Shown: positions 43,545-52,311 of the stretch, one piece after another
How positions within the stretch are numbered: position 1 is the first letter of the stretch
How the letters are laid out: the number at the start of each line of letters is the position of its first letter
Assembly (NCBI RefSeq): GCF_026586625.1
Contig: NZ_JAODIW010000008.1
Coordinates: 29,332-93,331, forward strand
DNA length: 64,000 nt
Reading direction: 5' to 3'
From: Halobium salinum
Lineage (GTDB): Archaea > Halobacteriota > Halobacteria > Halobacteriales > Haloferacaceae
Notes under the pieces: model-generated
Seen by the model: the letters and a program-made list of their open reading frames with translations, nothing else
Told to the model about the DNA's origin: nothing
Databases searched by the model: none
Program-made: the position numbers and the translations under genes

Positions 43545-43592
43545 TTTGACGGAACCGGATTTGGACCGCCTAGTTTATCCGGTTCCGTCAAA
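43545..43592. promoter_or_regulatory. Perfect 16-bp inverted repeat with 16-bp spacer
   Basis: TTTGACGGAACCGGAT (43545-43560) is repeated inverted as ATCCGGTTCCGTCAAA (43577-43592) with no mismatch. The spacer (43561-43576) is also 16 bases and holds TAGTTTAT, a TATA-like element for the plus strand. The total is 48 bp, in the 274-bp gap between the Lrp regulator and the TrkA-N gene, ending 60 bp before the latter's ATG. Arm centres are about three helical turns apart, suiting two dimers of a regulator flanking the TATA. An RNA hairpin in the leader is less likely, because the left arm would be upstream of the start. Confidence 0.7.
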
Positions 43593-43652
43593 TAGACACG
43601 GACAGAAGCGCGCCCGGCGGTCACGACGGCCGACCGCGGCGACACCCAAATC

Positions 43653-44081
43653 ATGAACTGGAGACTGAACCGGACGAGAGGAGAGGAGACCGGACACGAG
43701 GCGTCCGACGCCGAGTATCACGTCCTCGGTGGCGGCCCCGTCGGTGCGTCCGTCGCCCGCCGCCTCAGGACGGAGGGGTACGCCGTCAGCGTCGTCGACG
43801 AGTCACACGACGGGTCGACGCTCCCCGGACTGCGAGGGGACCCGACGGACGTCGAGACGTTACGGGAAGCGGGGTTGGCGGACGCGTCGACCGCCGTCGT
43901 GGCGTCGCGCTGTGACGGCCGCAACCTGCTCATCGCACAGCTCGCTCGCACGCGCTTCGAGGTGCCGGAGGTCGTCGTGCTCGCCAACGTTCCGAACCGC
44001 TACGACGCGCTGGCGGCGGCCGGTCACGAGGTCGTCTGTGCGACGAACGTCCTCTCGGGTGCGCTCGCGGAGAGGGTATGA
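43653..44081 (+). CDS. TrkA-N (RCK) domain protein
   Basis: This 142-residue protein is a single Rossmann-type RCK_N domain: YHVLGGGPVGASVARRLRTEG (dinucleotide motif), AVSVVDES, LRGDPTDVETLREAGLADAS, and the late helix RYDALAAAGHEVVCATNVLSGAL. Such domains bind NAD(H) or ATP/ADP and gate cation or solute transporters. It lacks the TrkA-C part. Its stop overlaps the ATG of the APC permease gene (ATGA, 44078-44081), so it is probably a regulatory subunit of that transporter. The ATG at 43653 gives a basic N-terminal extension of about 20 residues. Confidence 0.88.
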   Translation: MNWRLNRTRGEETGHEASDAEYHVLGGGPVGASVARRLRTEGYAVSVVDESHDGSTLPGLRGDPTDVETLREAGLADASTAVVASRCDGRNLLIAQLARTRFEVPEVVVLANVPNRYDALAAAGHEVVCATNVLSGALAERV

Positions 44082-46261
44082 AGGAGCTGGAGCGGGACCT
44101 CGGTCTCCCGTCGGTGCTCGCCATCAGCATCGGGGCGATGATCGGGAGCGGCATCTTCATCCTGCCGGCGCTCGCGCTCGAAATCGCCGGGCCGGCCGTC
44201 ATCGTCGCCTACCTCCTCGCCGGACTCCTCGTGATACCGGCCGCGCTCTCGAAGTCCGAGATGGCGACCGCCATGCCGGAAGCCGGCGGGACGTACATCT
44301 ACATCGAACGTGGCATGGGACCACTGCTCGGCACCGTCGCCGGCGTCGGGACGTGGTTCTCGCTCTCGTTCAAGGGCGCGCTGGCGCTCGTCGGCGGCGT
44401 CCCCTACCTGCTGCTCCTGTTCGACCTGCCGCTGAAGCCGGTCGCGCTGGGGCTGGCCGCGGTGCTCATCCTGGTGAACGTGCTCGGCGCGAAACAGACG
44501 GGACGGCTCCAACTCGGCATCGTCGTCGTCATGCTGGCGGCGCTCGGCTGGTTCGCCGCCGGGAGCGCCCCATCCGTCGAGTCGGCCAACTACGTCGGCT
44601 TCTTCGATTCGGGCGTCGGCGGGCTGCTGGCCGCGACCGGCCTCGTGTTCGTCTCGTACGCCGGGGTCACCAAGGTCGCGAGCGTCGCCGAGGAGGTCGA
44701 GAGCCCCGGGCGGAACATCCCGCTCGGCATCCTCGGGTCGCTCGCGTTCACGACGCTCCTGTACGTGGGCATCGTCGCCGTGCTGGTCGGGACGACGGAC
44801 CCCGGGAGCGTCGCCGGGTCGCTGACCCCCGTCGCGGTCGCCGCCGAGGCGACCCTCGGGAACGCTGGCGTCGTGGTCATCATCCTCGCGGCCGTGCTCG
44901 CGCTCGTATCGACGGCCAACGCCGGCATCCTCTCCTCCTCGCGGTACCCCTTCGCGATGAGCCGCGACCGACTGGTGCCGGAGACGTTCTCGGTCGTCAG
45001 CGAGCGCTTCGGAACGCCGGTGTCCGCCATCACGCTCACCGGCGCGGTGCTGCTCGCGCTCATCGCGTTCGTCCCCATCCTGGACATCGCGAAGCTCGCG
45101 AGCGCCTTCCAGATCATGGTGTTCGCGATGATCAACGTCGCACTCGTGGCGTTCCGGGAGGGGAGCACCGACTACGACCCCGAGTTCACGTCGCCGCTGT
45201 ACCCCTGGATGCAGATATTCGGCGCGGTGACCGGCGTCGCCCTGCTGACGCAGATGGGGACCGTCGCCCTCCTCGGCGCCGTCGTCATCACGCTCGGGAG
45301 CGTCGCCTGGTACTTCCTCTACGCCCGCTCGCGGGTCCAGCGCGACGGAGCGGCCGCCGACGCGCTTCGCCGCCAGGTGGACCGGAACGCGCTCGCGGAC
45401 ATCGAGTCCGCCGCCGACGCCGACGACGGCGCCCGTCGGACGCTCGTTGCGCTGACAAAGGACGTCGACGAGGCGCGCGAGCGCTCGCTCGTCGCGCTGG
45501 CGGCCGACGTCGTCCGCCCGCACGACGGGCAGGTGGTCGCCGTCCGGTTCCAGGAGGTGCCCGACCAGGTGCCGCTCACCGAAAGCGTCACCGTCCAGTC
45601 CTCCGCGGACCGTTCCTTCGAGGAGCGGATGGGGACGCTCGGTGCCGAACTCGGCGTCGACATCGAGGCGGACGAAATCGTCAGCCACGACACGAAACAC
45701 GCGGTCGTCAACTTCGCCGACCATCACGACGTGGGGACGATTCTGGCCGAGCACGAGCCGCTGCGCCTGCGGTCGCGCCTGTTCGGCGACCCGGTGGACT
45801 GGATTGTCCGACACGCGCCGTGTGACGTGCTCCTCGTCGACAACCTCGGCTACGACGCTCCCCAACGCGTCGTCCTCTCGGGTGAGAGCGGTCCGCACGC
45901 CCCGCTCGCGGTGAGCGTCGCGGAGGCCGTCGCGGACGCTCACGGCGGGAACATCTCGCTGTGGTACCCGGAGGACTCGGACCGGACGGAGCGCTCGGCG
46001 CGCGCGACCGACGACTACCGGTCCGAACTCTCGGACCTGCTCTCGGTACCGGTGCAAGTGGAGGCCGTCCGGACCGACGGCGGTCGGCTCTCGCGCCCGG
46101 ACGTTCTCGTGCGCCGCCGGGAGGACCACGGTCTCCGGAGCGCCCTGTTCGACGAGCGGCCGGCGTTCCCGAGTCCGGGCTGTACCACCGTCACGGTGTA
46201 CCCGCGGGAGTCCCGCCGACCCCCGCTCTCACGCCGACTGGTCGAGCGACTCGTGTTCTGA
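44078..46261 (+). CDS. APC-family amino-acid permease with C-terminal tandem USP domains
   Basis: The protein has 727 residues. About 12 membrane helices (residues 10-425) match the amino-acid/polyamine/organocation family, with the helix-1 motif AISIGAMIGSGIFILPALAL and the helix-6 motif LVFVSYAGVTKVASVAEEVE. The cytoplasmic C-terminal 290 residues form two universal-stress-protein-like domains (ARRTLVALTKDVDEARERSL; VSVAEAVADAHGGNISLWYP). Such fusions couple import to nucleotide sensing. It is coupled to the TrkA-N gene, and its last 33 bases overlap the 3' end of the convergent hydrolase gene. Confidence 0.93.
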   Translation: MKELERDLGLPSVLAISIGAMIGSGIFILPALALEIAGPAVIVAYLLAGLLVIPAALSKSEMATAMPEAGGTYIYIERGMGPLLGTVAGVGTWFSLSFKGALALVGGVPYLLLLFDLPLKPVALGLAAVLILVNVLGAKQTGRLQLGIVVVMLAALGWFAAGSAPSVESANYVGFFDSGVGGLLAATGLVFVSYAGVTKVASVAEEVESPGRNIPLGILGSLAFTTLLYVGIVAVLVGTTDPGSVAGSLTPVAVAAEATLGNAGVVVIILAAVLALVSTANAGILSSSRYPFAMSRDRLVPETFSVVSERFGTPVSAITLTGAVLLALIAFVPILDIAKLASAFQIMVFAMINVALVAFREGSTDYDPEFTSPLYPWMQIFGAVTGVALLTQMGTVALLGAVVITLGSVAWYFLYARSRVQRDGAAADALRRQVDRNALADIESAADADDGARRTLVALTKDVDEARERSLVALAADVVRPHDGQVVAVRFQEVPDQVPLTESVTVQSSADRSFEERMGTLGAELGVDIEADEIVSHDTKHAVVNFADHHDVGTILAEHEPLRLRSRLFGDPVDWIVRHAPCDVLLVDNLGYDAPQRVVLSGESGPHAPLAVSVAEAVADAHGGNISLWYPEDSDRTERSARATDDYRSELSDLLSVPVQVEAVRTDGGRLSRPDVLVRRREDHGLRSALFDERPAFPSPGCTTVTVYPRESRRPPLSRRLVERLVF

Positions 46262-47215
46262 GGGCCATCCCTCCGGCGCGGCCTCCGACGGGGACGTCGT
46301 CCTCGCGGCGGTCGTCCGCCGGAGGCTGTCGTCGCCGGCCCTCACCCGTTCGGCGTCGCCGTACGTCGGGCGAGCGTCGACTCCCAACCCCCAGTCGACG
46401 CTCCGCTCTCCCCGCTCCGCCGTCCACGACGCGATGGCCTCGGCGACCTGGCGGCGCGCTTTCTCGTCCGAGACGGTCCCTCTGTCGTCGACCTGCCCGC
46501 CGTAGACGCCGAACTGGGTGTGGTTCATCCCCTCGACGGCGACGAACCGCGCGTCGGCGGGGAGCCGGTCGCGGGCGGCCGCCAGCGCCTCCCGGTTCAC
46601 GACGGCGTCACGCGTGCCGACGACCGTGAGGGCGTCGAGGTCGGTGTCCCGAAGGTCCACGTCGCAGTACGCGCCGAGCAGGACGACGCCCTCGACTCGG
46701 TCGGCCGCTTCGCCGGCGAACCGGCAGGCCATCGCGCCGCCGAGCGAGTGGCCGCCGACGTACCAGCGGTCGACCTCGGGGTGCGCCTCGACGACCGCGC
46801 CCGCCGCGTCGGCGTCGAGGACGGCGAGGTGCAGGGGCACGTCGACGAGAAACACCGTGAGCCCCGACGCCGCGGCGACCTCGGCGGCGAGCGGGAGGTA
46901 GGCGCGTTTCGGGACGAGCCCACCGGGGTAGAGAATCAGTCCGGCGGTGGCGTCCGAACCGTTCGCGTTGTCCGTGCCGTCGCCGGCGACGCGAACCGTG
47001 TACCCGGTGTCGGTTTGGACGACGGTCACGGACGGGTCCTCGACGACGGCGGCGACCGCCCGCTCGTCTACCGGGTGTGGCTGGACGTAAACGGTGCCGA
47101 CGCTCGCGAGGACGAGCACCAGGACGAGGGCCCAGACGGCCAGTCGTTCGCCGTTTCGGCGGGCCCAGGGTCGGGTCACGGGGTCCGTACCACCGGCGAC
47201 AGTATGAAGCCCCAT
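46229..47215 (-). CDS. Alpha/beta hydrolase, membrane-anchored
   Basis: The 328-residue protein starts at ATG 47215. One N-terminal hydrophobic helix (RLAVWALVLVLVLASVGTVY) probably anchors it with the enzyme outside. The hydrolase domain has GGLVPKRAYLPLAAEVAAAS, VGGHSLGGAMACRFAGEAA (nucleophile Ser), GTRDAVVNREAL (acid) and GMNHTQFGVYGGQ (His), the full triad of the dienelactone-hydrolase-like family. The substrate is unknown. The last roughly 60 residues are a charged, poorly conserved tail. That tail is encoded where the gene overlaps the end of the APC gene, so its true stop may be a recent change. Confidence 0.85.
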   Translation of the reverse strand: MGLHTVAGGTDPVTRPWARRNGERLAVWALVLVLVLASVGTVYVQPHPVDERAVAAVVEDPSVTVVQTDTGYTVRVAGDGTDNANGSDATAGLILYPGGLVPKRAYLPLAAEVAAASGLTVFLVDVPLHLAVLDADAAGAVVEAHPEVDRWYVGGHSLGGAMACRFAGEAADRVEGVVLLGAYCDVDLRDTDLDALTVVGTRDAVVNREALAAARDRLPADARFVAVEGMNHTQFGVYGGQVDDRGTVSDEKARRQVAEAIASWTAERGERSVDWGLGVDARPTYGDAERVRAGDDSLRRTTAARTTSPSEAAPEGWPSEHESLDQSA

Positions 47216-47369
47216 CACCGGCCGGGGCCCCGACCCGGGGCCGGACCGTCGGCTCACCAGCCGGTCGGCGGCACGAAGAGAGTCCGGGCGTCGGCGTCCA
47301 CGGACGCCGCCCCGGGGAAGAGAAGTGTAGGGAGGACCTGGCCCCACCAGGTCCGAGCGACTGACTGGC

Positions 47370-48941
47370 TTACTCGGCGGCGATGACGTCGTCGATGCGG
47401 ACGATCATCGTCGCGGCCTCGGTGGCGGACTGGACCGCCTCGCGCTTGACGGCCGCGGGGTCGATGATACCGGCCTCGACGGGGTCGCCGATCTCGCCGG
47501 AGCGACCGCCGGAGATGATGCCGGCCACGCCCTCGCGTTCGAACTCGGCGCGGAGGTCGACGAGCGCGTCGATGGGGTCCATCCCCGTGTTCTCGGCGAG
47601 CGTGCGGGGCAGAGAGTCCACCGCGTCGGCGAACGCCTCGACGGCGAGCTGCTTGCGGCCCTCGATGCCGGCGGCCTCGGAGCGGATGTGGTCCGAGATG
47701 GCGATTTCGGTCGCGCCGGCGCCGGGAACGACGCCGCCCTTGTCGACCGCGGCGATGACCACGTCGACGGCGTCGTTCATCGCGCGCTCCAGTTCGTCGA
47801 CGACGTGCTCGGTGCCGCCGCGCAGGAACAGCGTGACGGCCTTCGCGGCCTCGCCGCCCTCGACGAAGGTGAGCTCGTCGTCGCCGAACTTCTCGACGCG
47901 GACGGTGTCGACGTGGCCGAAGTCGGACTCCTCGACGTCGGAGAGCGAGCCGAGACGCTTCGCGCCGGTCGCGCGGGCGAGTGCCTTCGCGTCCGAGGAC
48001 TTCACGCTCTTGTACGCCATGATGCCCGCGTCGGCGAGGAAGCCGGCCACGCGGTCGTCGATCTTCTTCGTGCAGAAGACGACGTCGACGCCGGCCTCTT
48101 TGAGGGTCTTCGCGTAGCCGCGGAGTTCGCGGTCCTCGGCCTCGATGGCGGCGTTGAGCTGGTCGACGCTGGTGATGTTGTACTCGCTGTCGACCTCACC
48201 CTTGCGCACCTCCAGCTTCATGTCGAGGATGGCCACGGTGGCGTCCTCGGCCTTCCGGGGCATGTTGTCGTTGGCGGGCTCCTTGTCGATGAGCACGCCC
48301 TCGACCATCTCCGTCGCTGACGACGAGGCGCCGGTGCGGGTGTGGACGTGGATGTCGTCGCGGTCGGCCGTCCCGTTCTCGTCGGCGACGTGACGGACCG
48401 CCGAAACGACGTGTTTTGCGAGCGCGTCGGCGGTCACGTCGCCGGTGCCCTTGCCGGTCATCGAGGACTCGGCGACCTTCACCAGGGTCTCGTCGTCCAG
48501 GTCGACGTCGAGCACCTGCGCGTCGATGGCCTCGCGGGCGAGGCGAGCGGCCTCGTGGTACCCTTCGACGATGACGGTCGGGTGGAGGTCCTGTTCGAGC
48601 AGGTCCTCCGCGCGGGCGAGGAGTTCACCCGTCAGCACGGCCGCGGTCGTCGTACCGTCGCCGACCTCGTCCTCCTGTGTCTCGGCGACTTCGACGATCA
48701 TCTGGGCGGCCGGATGCTCGATGTCCATCTCCTCGAGAATCGTCGCGCCGTCGTTCGTGATGACGACCTCGCCGGAGGAGTCGACGAGCATCTTGTCCAT
48801 GCCGCGGGGGCCGAGCGTGGTGCGTACCGCGTTCGCGACGGCCTTCCCCGCTCGGATGTTCGAGTCCTGGGCGGCCTGTCCGTGCGTTCGCTGGCTACCC
48901 TCCGCGAGAATGAACATGGGCTGCTGCATCTGTGATGCCAT
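47370..48941 (-). CDS. Thermosome (group II chaperonin) subunit
   Basis: The 523-residue subunit folds proteins inside a double ring with ATP. Signatures are [54 protein letters not shown] (catalytic Asp) and the late [15 protein letters not shown] with [12 protein letters not shown]. Unlike many haloarchaeal thermosome subunits it ends [12 protein letters not shown], without the Gly/Met-rich tail; that may mark a particular subunit type. On the minus strand a TATA-like ACGTTTATG at about 48981-48989 predicts a start near 48958 and a leader of about 17 nt. Heat induction is usual for this gene family. Confidence 0.96.
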   Translation of the reverse strand: MASQMQQPMFILAEGSQRTHGQAAQDSNIRAGKAVANAVRTTLGPRGMDKMLVDSSGEVVITNDGATILEEMDIEHPAAQMIVEVAETQEDEVGDGTTTAAVLTGELLARAEDLLEQDLHPTVIVEGYHEAARLAREAIDAQVLDVDLDDETLVKVAESSMTGKGTGDVTADALAKHVVSAVRHVADENGTADRDDIHVHTRTGASSSATEMVEGVLIDKEPANDNMPRKAEDATVAILDMKLEVRKGEVDSEYNITSVDQLNAAIEAEDRELRGYAKTLKEAGVDVVFCTKKIDDRVAGFLADAGIMAYKSVKSSDAKALARATGAKRLGSLSDVEESDFGHVDTVRVEKFGDDELTFVEGGEAAKAVTLFLRGGTEHVVDELERAMNDAVDVVIAAVDKGGVVPGAGATEIAISDHIRSEAAGIEGRKQLAVEAFADAVDSLPRTLAENTGMDPIDALVDLRAEFEREGVAGIISGGRSGEIGDPVEAGIIDPAAVKREAVQSATEAATMIVRIDDVIAAE

Positions 48942-48979
48942 TGTGAGTAAACCTCGATACTCCAGAGGGTAGCGGTTCT

Positions 48980-48990
48980 ACATAAACGTT
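48980..48990 (-). promoter_or_regulatory. Core promoter of the thermosome gene
   Basis: AACGTTTATGT on the minus strand, preceded by CAGAA as a possible TFB-recognition element, lies about 45 nt upstream of ATG 48941. It matches the general TTTAT-type haloarchaeal TATA box used by cct promoters. Confidence 0.55.
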
Positions 48991-49094
48991 TCTGGCACTC
49001 AGCTACCGAATCGCACGACGGGAGCGGGGTAGATTGCGACTGATTCACACACCCATCGGCAGTTCCTTATAGGATGCTCGGCGACCGGGGTACG

Positions 49095-49922
49095 ATGCTG
49101 GAGCTGAACCACGGGTTCCGGGCCGTCGACGTGCACGCCCGGCTGGAGCCCGACGAGCGGGCGGTGGCGGCACAGGGCCGCGACGTGTCGCCCGAGCGAC
49201 TGGAGCGCGAGATGCACCAGTCGGGGCTCGTCCGGGCGGTCGTCTCGGCGGGCCCGCGGGAGGGTCCCGCGGACTACCTCCGTGCGAACAACGCCGTCGC
49301 CCGCCTGTCGGTCGACCGTCCGCTCGTCGCGGTCGCCCGCATCAGCGGGCCGCGCGACCCGACCGGCACCCCCGTGGCGCGCCTGCGCAACCTCGCCGCC
49401 TCCCCGAGCGAACACCACACCACCGTCCGCGACGTGGAGCGCTACGGGTACGACGACCGATTCCACGGGTTCGTCCTCGACCCCGCGACCGACGGCCTCC
49501 CCGAGACGGACGTCTTGGAGAAACTCGACGACGTGGCCGCCCCGGTGTTCGTCCACGCCGGGCGGGGGTTCCCACCGGCCGCCGTCGCCGAGACCCTCCT
49601 CCGCTACGACTTCCCGGTGGTGCTCCGGAGCTTCGGGGGCCACCCGCTCGACCGCGAACTGATGCTCGTCGCCCTCGACCTGCTCTCCGACCACGACCGG
49701 CTCTACCTCGACACCAGCGCCGTCCGCTACCGGGGCGTGCTCGAACAGGGGTTGCTCGAACACCCCGACCGCGTCCTCTTCGGCAGCGGCGCCCCCGACG
49801 TACACCCGGACGTGGCCGTCATGGAACTGCTCACGCTCGACGTGCCCGAGGACGCGATGCGCAAGGCGTTCTCGAAGAACCCGGCCCGCGTCGTGCCGGC
49901 GCTCTCCGGGAGCGAGGAGTAG
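49095..49922 (+). CDS. Amidohydrolase-2-type TIM-barrel protein, incomplete metal motif
   Basis: The 275-residue protein starts at ATG 49095 (MLELNHGFRAVDVHARLEPD). A TATA-like CCTTATAGGA at about 49065-49074 is centred 26 nt before it, which favours this start over the ATG at 49074. The fold is amidohydrolase-2-like: FHGFVLDPATDGLPETDVLEK, APVFVHAGRGFPPAAVAETL, VVLRSFGGHPLDRELM, LDTSAVRYRGVLEQGL and VLFGSGAPDVHPDV. The first metal motif is His-x-Arg rather than His-x-His, so metal binding may differ or catalysis may be lost. The substrate is unknown. Confidence 0.82.
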   Translation: MLELNHGFRAVDVHARLEPDERAVAAQGRDVSPERLEREMHQSGLVRAVVSAGPREGPADYLRANNAVARLSVDRPLVAVARISGPRDPTGTPVARLRNLAASPSEHHTTVRDVERYGYDDRFHGFVLDPATDGLPETDVLEKLDDVAAPVFVHAGRGFPPAAVAETLLRYDFPVVLRSFGGHPLDRELMLVALDLLSDHDRLYLDTSAVRYRGVLEQGLLEHPDRVLFGSGAPDVHPDVAVMELLTLDVPEDAMRKAFSKNPARVVPALSGSEE

Positions 49923-49955
49923 CGCTCGGGTCGCTCCCGCGCGTCGGGCGGACCC

Positions 49956-50810
49956 TTACCGGTCAGACCGGTTCCAGCCGGGCACCCGCGGGAACCCGAG
50001 ACGCTCGGGTGGCGCCTCGACCGGCTCCACGTCGGCCTCGCCGAGGACGACGTTCACCACGACCCCCAGCAGGAGAATCAGCCCGCTGAAGTACAGCCAG
50101 ATGAGCAACACCAGCACCCCGCCGAGCGCCCCGTAGGCGTCGTACGAGGAGAAGGAGACGTACACCTGGAACGAGGCCTGCAGCACCGACCAGCCGACGG
50201 CCGCGGTGACGGCGCCGGGAACTGCCTCGCGCAGCGGGATGTCGACCGGCGGAAACAGGTAGTACACCGGGAAGAACACCGTCGCGAGGCCGAGCGCGAC
50301 CAGCAGCGGACTCAGCGGACCGAGTAGCTCCCGCGCCGGCAGGAGCGCGAACGCCGCGGCGGCGGCGCTGACGAGGGCGACCGCGGCGACGACCGCCACG
50401 AGGCCGACCAGCGCGTCGCGGAGTTGGCGGGGGAGCGGCTCCGGCTCCGTTACCCCGTACAGCTGGTCGAACGCCACGTCGACGCCGCGGAAGATGCGGA
50501 CCGAACTCCAGAGCAGGACGGCCACGCCGAGGACGGAGCCGCCGGCGCTCTCGGAGGCGTCGACCACCGCGTCGAGGACCAGCGACTGCCCGGCCGGGCT
50601 GAGGTACTCCGCGGTGATGCGCAACACGTACTCGGTCAGGAACTCGCCGGCGAACACGCTCGCGAAAACCAGCGCGAGCAGGAGGAGCGGGAGCAACGAG
50701 ACGAACGCGTGGAAGGCCAAACTGCCGGCGAGAAAGGGGAGGTTCCCCGCCCGCGCCGTCGCGACGATGGTCTTCAGGGTCGACGTGGTCGCCGCGGTAT
50801 CCATGTCCAC
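49956..50810 (-). CDS. YihY/BrkB-family membrane protein
   Basis: This 284-residue protein has six hydrophobic segments with the YihY pattern: LAGSLAFHAFVSLLPLLLLAL near the N-terminus, then SVLGVAVLLWSSVRIFRGVDVAFDQLYG, LGLATVFFPVYYLFPPVDIPL and LGGVLVLLIWLYFSGLILLLG. The family was once annotated as ribonuclease BN, but members are now viewed as inner-membrane proteins of unknown function, possibly transporters. A second Met two residues in (50804) is an equally good start. Confidence 0.9.
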   Translation of the reverse strand: MDMDTAATTSTLKTIVATARAGNLPFLAGSLAFHAFVSLLPLLLLALVFASVFAGEFLTEYVLRITAEYLSPAGQSLVLDAVVDASESAGGSVLGVAVLLWSSVRIFRGVDVAFDQLYGVTEPEPLPRQLRDALVGLVAVVAAVALVSAAAAAFALLPARELLGPLSPLLVALGLATVFFPVYYLFPPVDIPLREAVPGAVTAAVGWSVLQASFQVYVSFSSYDAYGALGGVLVLLIWLYFSGLILLLGVVVNVVLGEADVEPVEAPPERLGFPRVPGWNRSDR

Positions 50811-50873
50811 CGAACGGACTCCGTAGCCAACACGTTTGTGGCTCGTCAGCCTCCGGTAACGGTCCCTCCTGCG

Positions 50874-51908
50874 CTACCCGTCCGACTCCCGAAGGATGAG
50901 CGGGCCGATAGCGAGCGTCCGCTGGGCGACCGTCGCGATGCGGAGCACGTAGGACGCGAACACGAGGAAGGGGACCAACGAGAAGGTGAACGCGGCGCCG
51001 ACGACCCACGTCGCGTCCGGCACGCCGAGGGTGACGCCGCCGAACGTCTCGGCACCGACGATGGCCTGCATCGACCCCGCCACCGCCAGCGCCGGTATCG
51101 CGGCGTAGAGGATGTACCGCGAGAGGTCGACCAACGCCCACTGGAAGTACAGCGTCTTGATGTGCTCGCGGACCGGCCCGAACATCGTCAACGCCGTCTG
51201 GAGCTGGTGGAAGGCGTGCTGCTCGTCCTCGCCGAGTTCGTCGCCGAACGTCTGGGTGAGACGCTCCACCTGGTATATCTTCCAGGAGTAGTTGAAGTTG
51301 AGCGCCGCCGTGAGCACCTTGAAGTCGCCGAACTTGGCGTCCTGGAGCTCCTCTTTCACCTCCTCCGCGTTCCCTTCGAGGCTGTCGACGAACTCGTCGA
51401 CCTGTTCGCGTAGGTCGTCGTCGTTCCCCGCGTCGCCGGCGACGAGTCGCCGCAGCGCCAGCGCCCGCTCGTGGCTCACGTCGACGAGCCGATACAGGAA
51501 CTCGTTCGGGTCCGACGGCGGCGCCTCGTCGAACAGCTCCGAGGAGTAGGTCCGGAAGTCCATCGCGTCGCTCATGCGCTTTCGCTGGTCGCCCAGCGGG
51601 CCGTTCTCCTGTGAGATGACGAGTTGGTTGATGGTGATGACGAGCGTCGTACCGGTGACGATGACCGAGAGCATCGTCGAGAACAGCGTCTCGATGGTGT
51701 CGGCGCTTCGAATCTCGGCCTGCAGATTCGGCGCGATGAAGACGCTCACGAGGAGAAAGGCGCCGTAGACGAACAGAGCGAACCCCGCCGCCAGGAGGAG
51801 TCGGTTGGCGCCCAGCAGGACCCACATCTTGGCGCGGCTCGCGTCGACCCGCCCGCGCATCGTGTTCTTCGTGCCGACGTCGGAGTCCGACCCCTCGCCG
51901 TCACTCAT
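50874..51908 (-). CDS. Conserved haloarchaeal-type membrane protein, unknown function
   Basis: The 344-residue protein has two N-terminal helices (LLLAAGFALFVYGAFLLVSV; MLSVIVTGTTLVITINQLVI). A soluble helical, coiled-coil-rich middle of about 150 residues follows (RYS-type FRTYSSELFDEAPPS; DLREQVDEFVDSLEGNAEEV). Two to three C-terminal helices end in ATVAQRTLAIGPLILRESDG. I recognise no named family. Its start overlaps the end of the DUF4177-like gene by 8 bases, so they are co-transcribed. Confidence 0.75.
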   Translation of the reverse strand: MSDGEGSDSDVGTKNTMRGRVDASRAKMWVLLGANRLLLAAGFALFVYGAFLLVSVFIAPNLQAEIRSADTIETLFSTMLSVIVTGTTLVITINQLVISQENGPLGDQRKRMSDAMDFRTYSSELFDEAPPSDPNEFLYRLVDVSHERALALRRLVAGDAGNDDDLREQVDEFVDSLEGNAEEVKEELQDAKFGDFKVLTAALNFNYSWKIYQVERLTQTFGDELGEDEQHAFHQLQTALTMFGPVREHIKTLYFQWALVDLSRYILYAAIPALAVAGSMQAIVGAETFGGVTLGVPDATWVVGAAFTFSLVPFLVFASYVLRIATVAQRTLAIGPLILRESDG

Positions 51909-52227
51909 CGGCGCCCTCGCCCGACTCCTCGCACCCATCGTGCTCCGCCGTCCCGCCGTCCTCGGAGCCGCTGTCGTCGGCCTCCTCGGCGTCCTCGGAC
52001 TGGTCCAGGTCCTCCGCCTCGTCGGGGTCGTCGCCACCTTCTGCGGGACGCCTGAACACGAGGAACTTCGTCCCTCCGCCCACGTAGTCGACCGTCTCGA
52101 TTAGCTTCCACCCGTCGCTCCCGAGTTCGTTGAACTCCGTCGTCGGGTCGCGGGCCTCCTTCTTCGCCGGTTCGCGTGGCGGGCGGAGCACGCGGTACTC
52201 CCACGCCTCGGCGGACTCGTCGCTCAT
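51901..52227 (-). CDS. DUF4177-like small protein
   Basis: This 108-residue protein has an N-terminal part (AWEYRVLRPPREPAKKEARD, then FNELGSDGWKLIETVDYVGG and TKFLVFRRPAEG) with the DUF4177 signature of Trp-Glu-Tyr, Leu-Gly-x-Asp-Gly-Trp and a closing Phe-Lys-Arg-like strand. The last half is a long Asp/Glu/Ser-rich tail. It overlaps the downstream membrane protein gene by 8 bases; the pair may act together at the membrane. Confidence 0.8.
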   Translation of the reverse strand: MSDESAEAWEYRVLRPPREPAKKEARDPTTEFNELGSDGWKLIETVDYVGGGTKFLVFRRPAEGGDDPDEAEDLDQSEDAEEADDSGSEDGGTAEHDGCEESGEGADE

Positions 52228-52311
52228 GATGAGAGGAGTGACTCCCGGGGGCGCGTTGAAGATAGTGGCCGGTCACCGAAGCCTGCAGTGCTCCCCTCCC
52301 CGCTCCCCCGG

